Assembly (NCBI GenBank): GCA_934667425.1
Contig: CAKULV010000030.1
Span: 1 to 44,320 of the forward strand
From: an uncultured Kiritimatiellota bacterium
GTDB lineage: Bacteria; Verrucomicrobiota; Kiritimatiellia; RFP12; UBA1067
DNA length: 44,320 nucleotides
Direction: 5' to 3'
Shown one piece after another: positions 16,431 through 24,022 of this stretch (within the stretch, counting starts at the first letter, position 1; every line of letters starts with the position of its first letter). The notes below the pieces were generated by a model. The model worked only from the letters and a program-made list of their open reading frames with translations, was not told the origin of the DNA and did not search any database. A program made the translations under genes and the position numbers.

Positions 16431-17990
16431 TCAAACCATCTCGATGGCGGAATCGACGATGGTGCGCCTCTCCTTCGAGAACGCGAGGCCGACGAGCGTG
16501 AGCGTCTTGCCGTTGCCGGCGAAGCGGTCGGCGTAGCGGTTCGCCCTGATCTGCGCGATCGCCTCGGCGGCCGACGCGCCGAGCTTGAACTCGACCACGT
16601 AGCCATGCTCCGGCGTCTCAAGCGTCATGTCGATCCGCCCCTCGTTCGTCTTCACCTCCGCCTCCGCCGCGACGCCGATCATCTTCAGGATCACGTAGAC
16701 GATCGCCTGCCACATCTGCTCGTTCTGCCGGTCCGTGAGGTCGTAGGGGATGTTCGCGAAGAGCCGCTTCAGCGCCGCGACGAACCGCTCCGGCTCGCCG
16801 GCGTAGAGCGCGTCCACCGCGTCGGCCTGGATGTCGTTCGCGCGGTTCTGCTCCTGCCCCGTGTAGGCCGGCACGACCTGCCGGAGGAAGGAGTTCTCCA
16901 CCTCCAGGTTCGGGAAGTCGAGCGCGTAGCGCCGCGTCGTCCCGCGCTGCTGGAAGCCCGTGATCGTGAGGTAGCCCGTCTGGAAGAGGAGCGTCGTGAA
17001 GTCCGCCCGGTCCGGCTCGTAGGTGCCGAGCACCGACTCGTCCACGTCCACCTTCGCGAAGTTGAGCGGACGGCGCTTCAGCGCGTCCATGAGGAACGTC
17101 GTCATCGCCGTCGTCGACCAGTAGTTGCGCAGCTTGCAGGACGCGAGGCAGAGCCCGAGCGAGACCGGGTTGATCACGCGCTCGGACTCCTCCTCGAACA
17201 GGTAGCCGTCGTACCAGCGCTCGATCTCGGCGAGGCCCTGCGCGCGCGTGAGGCCGTTAGCCTCCGCGAAGCGGCCGAGGAGACCCGGCAGGTTCCGCTC
17301 GACCTCCCCGCGCGTGTAGCCGAAGAGCGTCGCGCAGCTCCGCTCCATCGTCATGTCCTTGAGGTTGTTGAGGTCGGAGAAGATCGAGACCTTCGAGAAC
17401 TTGCTGATGCCGGTGAGGAACGTGAAGCGCTGCCGCCCCTCCAGCGTCTTGACGACGGAGTAGAACGCCTTGAGCGCGTTGCGGAACGGGATCACCTCCG
17501 GCGTGTTGAGGTTCTTCAGGAGCGGCTTGTCGTACTCGTCCACGAGGAGGACCATCTGCCCGTCGGGCGACTGGTCCGCGAGGTCGTTGACGAGGTTGCG
17601 GAAGGTGTCCGGCGCCGTCTCGCCCCGCCGAAGCGCGACGCCGTTGCGCTTCGCCTCGTCGGCGAGGATGTTCGTGAAGAGCCCCTCCAGGTCCTCGGCG
17701 CGGTCGGGCTGGACGCTCCCGAGGTCGAGCCGCAGGACGGGCCACTTCCTCGACCAGTCCCACAGCGGCTCGATGAAAAGCCCCCTGAAGAGGTCGCGCC
17801 GCCCCTCGAAGAGCGCCTGGAGGACGGACACCGTGAGCGACTTCCCGAACCGGCGCGGCCGCGCAATGAAGAACTGCTTGCCGACCGACAGATTGACGAG
17901 CGGCCAGAGCCGATCGGTCTTGTCGATGTAGGTGAACCCATATCGCACAAGGTTGTCGAACGTGTAGATGTCGGTCGCGAGCTTTTCCAT
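16431..17990 (-). CDS. AAA-ATPase_like / PD-(D/E)XK nuclease-like protein, copy 1
   Basis: 519 residues. The N-terminal P-loop part has the motif RPRRFGKSL and a Walker B motif MVLLVDEYDKPLL. The C-terminal nuclease-like part has EGRIDM and VVEFKLG, matching the D...ExK core of PDDEXK_9. Both halves look complete, so it is likely functional. These families (PF09820 with PF08011) are cytosolic, strongly expanded in some genomes and of unknown biological role. The start MEKLATDIYTF was chosen by agreement with copy 2; an ATG three codons earlier is possible. There is no ribosome site, and TGGTATAAT ends 7 nt before the ATG. Most positions match the gene at 33450. Confidence 0.88.
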   Translation of the reverse strand: MEKLATDIYTFDNLVRYGFTYIDKTDRLWPLVNLSVGKQFFIARPRRFGKSLTVSVLQALFEGRRDLFRGLFIEPLWDWSRKWPVLRLDLGSVQPDRAEDLEGLFTNILADEAKRNGVALRRGETAPDTFRNLVNDLADQSPDGQMVLLVDEYDKPLLKNLNTPEVIPFRNALKAFYSVVKTLEGRQRFTFLTGISKFSKVSIFSDLNNLKDMTMERSCATLFGYTRGEVERNLPGLLGRFAEANGLTRAQGLAEIERWYDGYLFEEESERVINPVSLGLCLASCKLRNYWSTTAMTTFLMDALKRRPLNFAKVDVDESVLGTYEPDRADFTTLLFQTGYLTITGFQQRGTTRRYALDFPNLEVENSFLRQVVPAYTGQEQNRANDIQADAVDALYAGEPERFVAALKRLFANIPYDLTDRQNEQMWQAIVYVILKMIGVAAEAEVKTNEGRIDMTLETPEHGYVVEFKLGASAAEAIAQIRANRYADRFAGNGKTLTLVGLAFSKERRTIVDSAIEMV

Positions 17991-17997
17991 GCCGCCC

Positions 17998-18006
17998 ATT
18001 ATACCA
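17998..18006 (-). promoter_or_regulatory. Extended -10 promoter of ATPase copy 1
   Basis: TGG TATAAT with 7 nt to the ATG at 17990. A leaderless transcript is predicted. Confidence 0.6.
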
Positions 18007-18066
18007 TAACAAAGCGACATCCAACTGGTTTTTGCTGCATTTGCGACGGGAGCTGGAGCGCAGACG

Positions 18067-21000
18067 CTACCGGCGGCGCCTGATGGTGCGCTCGGCCGTA
18101 AGGCCTGATGCGCGGTCCCTGCACACGAGCCGGTAATCGCCGTCCGCGTCGTCAACGTTGGTGAGGATGTCCACAGTACATGTTCCGCTCTGGACGCACA
18201 CGAACCCGGCTCCGTCGAGTTCGCGACCCACGGCGTCGAACATCCTGATCTCGCCGGGAAGCAGCGCCTGGATTGGCTTGCCCTTGCCATCCAGCACCCT
18301 GAACGTCACGCGGACGGATTCGCCGGCGCACACCCGACTGGGCGCATCGACATCGACCGAACCGATCCTCTCCTTGAGGAACGCGAAGAGCCGCCCGTCG
18401 TTCGTGTCGTAGCGTACAGGCACCTCAATGCGGCCGCCCTTCCGGGAGAACCGCGCCTCCCCTCCGCGCGACAGCTCGTACACGGCCACGGTCGATCCGT
18501 CGTCGGCGAGCGACACGCTGCCCTCGTATGGCAGTCCCCTCTCCATCGTGAGACCCCACTGCCCCACATATTGCCCAAACGTGCGGTGGTCGTTGACGGC
18601 GAAGAGATAGCGCACCCCGTTCCAGCGGCGGCTGTACACCACGATCTCCGGGGACGAGCTGTCGGCCTCGGGGACGTAGCGGGATGCGAGCTCCCGCCGC
18701 AGGTTCTCGGCCTGCTTCAGCATGTTCGCCTTCGCCCGCATCGTCCCGAGGCGCGTCTTGGCGTCTCCCTCGCGCGAAGCCTCCATCGCGTCCACGTCTT
18801 CCGTGTGGTCGGAGGCCGGCGGCGGCTCGAAGCTCACGACAGGCGCCTTCACGTCGGCCGCAAGCGCCGCAAGCAGCTGCTCGTCGGCCACAAGGATGCC
18901 GCCGCGAGACTGGAACTCCCTGATCCTGTCCACTACGGGCTTGGTTAGGAACATGCACTGCGGCGCGTACAGCACCTTCACGCCGTCGAGCCCGTCGCGG
19001 ATTATCGTCTCCTCGTAGACGACGCGCGGGTCGAGCCTCGCCCTCTGCATGAACGTGATGGACGGGGCCTTCCATCCCCAAGAGGCGGGCCCGCCGAACG
19101 CGCAGGTGGTGAAGCTCTCCAGCACCGCCACGGGCGGGGCCTCGCGCCCGAGCCGCTTCAGCATCGGGCCAAGCGGCGCAACAACGCCCTTGAGCATATG
19201 CCTCAGCCTGTCGGCGGATTCCGGGTTCGTGTACACGTATCCGGTCCCCTTCCCCGTCTCGCATATCGTGCCCCAGCCATGGTACATGACCGCCTGCACC
19301 GGCTTCGCGAGCATCGACCAGGTCGCCTCCTGAAGTATGTCCGGCGGGATCGTAGGGAAATCCGCGAGAGGTCGGCGACGCACCCACTCCGGCTCCGGCT
19401 CGACCTTCCTGCCCATCGGCGCGATCTGCGAGCGGTAGCATATGAGCTGCGTCATTATCGCCGGCCTCTGCCCGATGCGCCCTGCGGCCATTGCAAGTAT
19501 CTCCTCGGCAGGGCCCGCCACGTTCATCGGCTCCGGGACGGCGTACACCCACTGGTTGAGCATGTCTACGGCGCCGCCCGACCCCCAAATGGGCGGGCAC
19601 CTGACCGCCGGATCCCAGAACACGAAGAAGCCGGGGCGATCCACTTGCCTATGGTATTCATCCGCTATCCCGCCGGAGTAGCCCGGCCAGCCGTCCCCGC
19701 CCTTCCAGAACCAGCGGTAGTAGGAGAGGATCGGATCATCGGCGGGGACGATGCCGTCAGGGAACTTGAGCTTGGCGTCGGCAAGGCCCTTCCTGTCAAG
19801 CTTCTTGCCCGTGACCTCCGGCGGCACGTCGCGCCCGGTCTCCTTCCTGTACCGCTCGTGCTCCGTGTTGAACGAAGGCGCCGTCGCATCGCGGGCTTCC
19901 GAGATGGCGAGCACCCCCACAAAGCCCGGATGGCCGCCGTAAAGCCGCGCGTCATCCCTTATCAGCGGCTTCATGGTCTCCAGAAACGCAGGGTTGGATA
20001 CTTCCGGCACAAGGTCGCCCCTCTTGCCGTAAGTGACGGGCTTCCCGTCGCGGCCCTTGCGCGCGTACCTCTCGTCCGCCTTCCCGCCCGGGTACTCCGT
20101 GCGCATCGAGTGGAGGAGCCTCACTCCATGGACGAGCGCCTCGTCATATGCCTTGCGGGCATTTGGGTCTCCGGGCCTCGCGTACGCAAGCCCATGCGTG
20201 AACCCGAAGTCGGCAAGCGCCGGCTCCATTGCCGCCCCGTAGCCCCACATCAGCGCCGTCATCCCGTCGCCGTCGCGAGGCCCCACCCCAATGCGGAACG
20301 TACGCACGGACTCTACCGCGTTCCCCCCGGCATCCTTGCCCGTTAGCGAAACGCGCAGCGCCCGCCACCCCGGGCGTATCCTCGTCTCGACCGCGCACGG
20401 GAACGATGCGGAGGATTCGGCGGCGAGCGTCCCCAACCGGAACTCGCCCCTGCGCACCCTGCCGCCCTCGACGAACTGCTCCGCGACCGCGCAAACGTTG
20501 GAGATCGCGGTGGACGTGACGTTGCCCACCCGTATGGTCACGGCGGCGTTCGTCTCTCCGCGCACGAATGCGGTCCTGCCCTCGACCGCGACATCAACCG
20601 TATCGCGCTCGCAGGAGGAGATGGACACGCGGCGGATCGTGCCGTCGAACGGGTGATGGTTCGACACCGCCCTGTCGCCGATCACCGGCCTGAACCTTAC
20701 CGACGGCGCCAACGGCCCGGATCGATCCAAGGCGCTGTCAAGGCGCTCGCCCGCGAACTCCCACACCACGCGCCCGCCCGCGCTGAAGCAGAACGAGACT
20801 GTCGCGGCCTTCCCCGGCGCGACCGGGACGGACGGTCCGCGCACGACCGACGTGCCGTTCGAGAAGCCGGCGTACAGCACGGGCGTGCATATGCCATTGC
20901 GCACGTCCATCTGGAGCTGGAATCCGCGATGCGTATGCTTCGGCGAATAGGTTATGGCAAGGTCATCCCAGAGTATCCCCTCGTGCGGAGGAAGGTCCGG

Positions 21001-21366
21001 GGCGCACAGTTCCCCGAACACCACATCCGCCTCGAACAGGAACGCACCGGACGGCGTCCATAGCCTGTCCAGGACGAACCCAGAGGCAACAGACATGTTC
21101 GTCGGAGACGTGGCGCCGATCCCGCCCGGCCCCAGCACAGATCCACCGTTCAGCTTGCCGCCGGCGGGGAGGCTTCCCCTGGTGAAGTCCCACACGCGCG
21201 TCTCGCCGACCTTGCGCACACAGTCTCGCGGCGACGGCGTCTCGAACGACGCGGGCGGCATCGCCTCCACAAGCGGCGTCACCGGCTTTGAACCCCCGCA
21301 CCCGGCAAGCATCGTCCAGGCAACCGCGAAAGCCGCAAAGCCCTCAAGCGAAATGATCTTCATCAT
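18067..21366 (-). CDS. Large lipoprotein, putative glycoside hydrolase
   Basis: 1099 residues. MMKIISLEGFAAFAVAWTMLAGCGG is a lipoprotein signal with lipobox LAGC, so the protein is membrane-anchored after export. The N-terminal third looks like a laminin-G/concanavalin-like beta-sandwich (TRGSLPAGGKLNGGSVLG, then IRRVSISSCE). The middle has TIM-barrel-like features (GMTALMWGYGAAM, HPGFVGVLAISEARD, RPGFFVFWDP, VMYHGWGTICETG), followed by beta-rich C-terminal domains. The Glu of SEARD is a candidate catalytic residue. I cannot name the GH family. The ATG at 21366 follows GAGGAGGG. It lies 42 nt after a beta-protein gene but has its own TGGTAGAAT box. Confidence 0.65.
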   Translation of the reverse strand: MMKIISLEGFAAFAVAWTMLAGCGGSKPVTPLVEAMPPASFETPSPRDCVRKVGETRVWDFTRGSLPAGGKLNGGSVLGPGGIGATSPTNMSVASGFVLDRLWTPSGAFLFEADVVFGELCAPDLPPHEGILWDDLAITYSPKHTHRGFQLQMDVRNGICTPVLYAGFSNGTSVVRGPSVPVAPGKAATVSFCFSAGGRVVWEFAGERLDSALDRSGPLAPSVRFRPVIGDRAVSNHHPFDGTIRRVSISSCERDTVDVAVEGRTAFVRGETNAAVTIRVGNVTSTAISNVCAVAEQFVEGGRVRRGEFRLGTLAAESSASFPCAVETRIRPGWRALRVSLTGKDAGGNAVESVRTFRIGVGPRDGDGMTALMWGYGAAMEPALADFGFTHGLAYARPGDPNARKAYDEALVHGVRLLHSMRTEYPGGKADERYARKGRDGKPVTYGKRGDLVPEVSNPAFLETMKPLIRDDARLYGGHPGFVGVLAISEARDATAPSFNTEHERYRKETGRDVPPEVTGKKLDRKGLADAKLKFPDGIVPADDPILSYYRWFWKGGDGWPGYSGGIADEYHRQVDRPGFFVFWDPAVRCPPIWGSGGAVDMLNQWVYAVPEPMNVAGPAEEILAMAAGRIGQRPAIMTQLICYRSQIAPMGRKVEPEPEWVRRRPLADFPTIPPDILQEATWSMLAKPVQAVMYHGWGTICETGKGTGYVYTNPESADRLRHMLKGVVAPLGPMLKRLGREAPPVAVLESFTTCAFGGPASWGWKAPSITFMQRARLDPRVVYEETIIRDGLDGVKVLYAPQCMFLTKPVVDRIREFQSRGGILVADEQLLAALAADVKAPVVSFEPPPASDHTEDVDAMEASREGDAKTRLGTMRAKANMLKQAENLRRELASRYVPEADSSSPEIVVYSRRWNGVRYLFAVNDHRTFGQYVGQWGLTMERGLPYEGSVSLADDGSTVAVYELSRGGEARFSRKGGRIEVPVRYDTNDGRLFAFLKERIGSVDVDAPSRVCAGESVRVTFRVLDGKGKPIQALLPGEIRMFDAVGRELDGAGFVCVQSGTCTVDILTNVDDADGDYRLVCRDRASGLTAERTIRRRR

Positions 21367-21396
21367 GGCATCGACCCTCCTCGTCAATTTGCGCGT

Positions 21397-21405
21397 ATTC
21401 TACCA
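21397..21405 (-). promoter_or_regulatory. Extended -10 promoter of the lipoprotein gene
   Basis: TGG TAGAAT, followed by ACGCGC as in the promoter at 148. About 30 nt separate it from the ATG and include the GAGGAGGG site. Confidence 0.45.
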
Positions 21406-21408
21406 CAA

Positions 21409-23781
21409 TCAGCGGATCACCATCTGCATCGAGCCGCGTCCCATCGTGGCGACGTACGATACAGAGCCGTCCCCGTTCGCGCGCTTCACAAGCGACCTGC
21501 AGCGAAGTCCGGTCGCCGTCTTCCTGACCTTGAACTTCGTCTCGGGCATCGACGCGGCGGCGGCCTCGCTGAACGTGCAGATCGGCACCGTCATGATCAG
21601 GGAGTCTTCGGTATCGGGCGTGACGACCTCCACGGGCAGAGTCCCGTCTGCGGTGTTTACGGAGAGCGGGGAGTCCCACTTCAGGTTGCGGTAGCCGAAC
21701 TCCGTATCCGACGGGATCACAAGGCTCGTGCCCTCGGCGAATGTGATCGCAAGGCCGTCCGCCGCCGTTGAAGACGACACGCGGAGCGAACCCTCGGTTA
21801 CGTTGATGACGTTTGTGCCCTCAACCGGCAAAGTCCCCTCTGCGCCATCGATGAAGCGCGAGACGCCAGCGAGGTCAAGAGCCCCCGCGCCCGTCTTCTC
21901 GATCGCGCCGGCATACGTCACCTGGTTCGAGAGGCGCATCGTCCTGCCCCCGTTCACCTCGAACTTTACGCCGCCCAGGACGAGCATGCCTCGCGTTGGC
22001 TCCGCAAAATCGACGCTGTTCGTGACGATCACGTGCGGAAAGTTTTCGAACTTGATGGCGTTGCAGGTGTTCGTGGACGCGGTGTACGCGCCGCCCCAGC
22101 TCAACGCATCGCCGAGATACGTCCTGAACACGTATCTGGAGCAGCCCTGCGCCTGGTACATGGTGAGCTGACCATGGAAGGCGGCGTTCGCACGGCTCAG
22201 CGAGATGGTCCCGCCTGTATCGATGTACGCGCCGATCCGGAGACCGGCGCCGTCGCTGCACACGTCGGCGTCGATGGTCAGGTCAAGCGTTCCGCCTATG
22301 TAGATGTCCACGGGGCTGCCGATGCCCGCGCTCCGCACATTGATCCTCTCCGCTGAAATGCGGCGGATCGGGTTGATCCCCCACAGCCCGAAGCTTACGC
22401 CCTCAAGGAAGTTTATCTCCTTGAACGAGACAAGCCCGCCGCCCTTCCATGACGAGTTGGCGCCTATCGTCAGCGTAGCGCCGGGCAGTTCCACTGGAGC
22501 GAATATGCAGAGCTTCTTCTTGCACCAGTAGTGAAGGGTGCTGTCGGCGGGCGGCGTCTCGCCGCTCGTCCAGTCCCCCTCGTGGCCGGGCTCGAATGCA
22601 CCGTACTGGACGGAACCCGCAGGATGGCCCGAAGTCTCCACGTTTTGATTTGTCATCGCGACGATTCCCGGCGTGGCGACATACACGTCCTTGCCGCCCG
22701 CGCCGTCGTCAACCGCAAGCAGCCTGAACTCCGAGCCGGGAAGTTCCGCCCCATTGTTCGCGTACAGTTTCACGCTCGAAAGGTCGCCAACTGTCTCCGC
22801 CGCCCCTGCTCCGAGATGCGCCACCTTGACCGAAGCGCCATGTGGATTGTCTGGCGAGACACCCGCGACGAATGCATCCACGGTCGCATCGGCCACGTTG
22901 AGCGAGGTCCAGCCGTCAATCGACAACCCGTCGGATACGGAGAGGGTTGGGCGCAGCGAATCGCCGGAAGCGGCGATGCCGAACTTGAGCTTCGCTGCGT
23001 TGGCGGAGAAGGAGCGGAACGACGCCACGTCGGTCGAGGCGCCGTAGTGGAGGCGGAGCTCCGCCCCGTCGTCGACGCGCACCGCCGTCTTAGGGCAGGC
23101 GAACGGCGCGGATGAGTCCAGCGCAACGATCGTATTCCCGCCGGTGACATGGAACGTCCCCGGATAGTCCGCTAACGCAAAGGGCTGTATGCGGCAAAAG
23201 TACCCGTGGTCTATCGCCACGCCGTTGTAGTTCGTGTACGGGCGCGTATACACCATGTGGCTCACATCCGTCCCGGCGAACGCCGCCACGAGCCCATGGT
23301 TTCGCACATAGCCGCCTGTCCCGAACGAGTAGCGGTAGTTCTGGGTGATCCTTGCGGGGTTGTCGGCCGTGCCGGCGACCGTCACCGTGCCGGTCTCCCC
23401 CTCATGGGAATGGTAGAGGGGTCCATAGGCGTCCACGCGAAGCTCCGAGCCTCCTAAAAGCACGAGGTCCCGCACGAACGGGGCGTATCGGTCGTTCGAC
23501 GACACGTCGGCTTGGAACGTCCCTGCGATCACCAGTTGACCTCCGCCCCAGTGGCGATCTGTCGCCTTCATGGAAAAACAGAGGCGAGCCCCCGGCGCAA
23601 CATAGTAGTTCTTGGAGCTGTCTGGCGCGGCGCCGTCCGACCATCCGCCTGCGGCGTTCCAGGAACTCGATGAGGACGTGTCCAACCGTTCCAGGCGCAC
23701 ATAATCCGCATACGGATCATCCGTGGCAACGGCCCCAAGCGCGACAAGCGCGGCAAACATCGAGTGAACTGCTTTTTTCAT
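21409..23781 (-). CDS. Secreted beta-rich protein of the NYY-module family, paralog 1
   Basis: 790 residues. The signal peptide MKKAVHSMFAALVALGAVAT is followed directly by the shared module (DYVRLERL, then GGWSDGAAPDSSKNYYVAPG, residues about 26-63). A weaker second copy lies near residue 400 (DWTSGETPPADSTLHYW). The rest is glycine- and aspartate-rich beta-strand sequence resembling a beta-helix. The final 20 residues run from DGSVSY to QMVIR and align without gaps to paralogs at 27492 and 38737. A GAGGAG site supports the ATG. The promoter contains an A10 tract. Likely secreted or surface-bound; ligand unknown. The putative glycosidase lipoprotein follows. Confidence 0.75.
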   Translation of the reverse strand: MKKAVHSMFAALVALGAVATDDPYADYVRLERLDTSSSSSWNAAGGWSDGAAPDSSKNYYVAPGARLCFSMKATDRHWGGGQLVIAGTFQADVSSNDRYAPFVRDLVLLGGSELRVDAYGPLYHSHEGETGTVTVAGTADNPARITQNYRYSFGTGGYVRNHGLVAAFAGTDVSHMVYTRPYTNYNGVAIDHGYFCRIQPFALADYPGTFHVTGGNTIVALDSSAPFACPKTAVRVDDGAELRLHYGASTDVASFRSFSANAAKLKFGIAASGDSLRPTLSVSDGLSIDGWTSLNVADATVDAFVAGVSPDNPHGASVKVAHLGAGAAETVGDLSSVKLYANNGAELPGSEFRLLAVDDGAGGKDVYVATPGIVAMTNQNVETSGHPAGSVQYGAFEPGHEGDWTSGETPPADSTLHYWCKKKLCIFAPVELPGATLTIGANSSWKGGGLVSFKEINFLEGVSFGLWGINPIRRISAERINVRSAGIGSPVDIYIGGTLDLTIDADVCSDGAGLRIGAYIDTGGTISLSRANAAFHGQLTMYQAQGCSRYVFRTYLGDALSWGGAYTASTNTCNAIKFENFPHVIVTNSVDFAEPTRGMLVLGGVKFEVNGGRTMRLSNQVTYAGAIEKTGAGALDLAGVSRFIDGAEGTLPVEGTNVINVTEGSLRVSSSTAADGLAITFAEGTSLVIPSDTEFGYRNLKWDSPLSVNTADGTLPVEVVTPDTEDSLIMTVPICTFSEAAAASMPETKFKVRKTATGLRCRSLVKRANGDGSVSYVATMGRGSMQMVIR

Positions 23782-23828
23782 GGCGTCTCCTCATGCGATA
23801 AGTGGTTACAACGGTTAGAGATGGCGCC

Positions 23829-23856
23829 ATCATAGCAAATGTGTTTTTTTTTTCAA
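23829..23856 (-). promoter_or_regulatory. Promoter of beta-protein paralog 1 with A10 in its spacer
   Basis: TTGAAA (23851-23856), 16-nt spacer, TATGAT (23829-23834) preceded by TGC. An A10 tract (23844-23853) spans the end of the -35 box and the spacer. A second A10 tract lies further upstream. Confidence 0.5.
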
Positions 23857-23866
23857 CAGAAAAGCG

Positions 23867-23876
23867 TTTTTTTTTT
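23867..23876 (-). repeat. A10 tract upstream of the paralog 1 promoter
   Basis: A second run of ten A residues, just upstream of the -35 box. It may act as an UP-element-like sequence. Confidence 0.6.
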
Positions 23877-23894
23877 CGGGAGCAGACACATTCT

Positions 23895-23947
23895 CGACGA
23901 TGTGCGCGCCTCTCCTCCGAGAACGCGAGGCCGATGAGCGTCAAGCG
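23895..23947 (-). pseudogene. Fragment of an AAA-ATPase_like gene 3' end
   Basis: About 53 bp nearly identical to the 3' end of the 519-residue ATPase genes, encoding LTLIGLAFSEERR against LTLVGLAFSKERR. It lies downstream of a different ATPase subfamily gene (24023) and has lost the rest of its coding sequence. Confidence 0.65.
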
Positions 23948-23954
23948 AAGCAAC

Positions 23955-24014
23955 GGCCCGACAATGGGCCTATGGCGGCAGATTGGCTGCCGAACGCCGG
24001 GGCGGGGCCGGCAG
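23955..24014 (-). terminator. Possible hairpins after the 580-residue ATPase gene
   Basis: Two potential stem-loops: GGCCC-N6-GGGCC (23955-23970) and CTGCCG...CGGCAG (23987-24014). Neither is followed by a T-run on the minus strand, so intrinsic termination is doubtful. Confidence 0.3.
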
Positions 24015-24022
24015 GGGAGCCG

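Noticed and set aside
16371..18083. Plus-strand open frames of about 570-695 codons opposite the three complete ATPase genes
   Set aside because: They are rich in Arg, Glu and Val, have no recognised domain, and arise from the strong G/C third-position bias of the true minus-strand genes.
23955..24014. Strong intrinsic terminator
   Set aside because: The hairpins are plausible but no T-run follows them, so they are listed only at low confidence.
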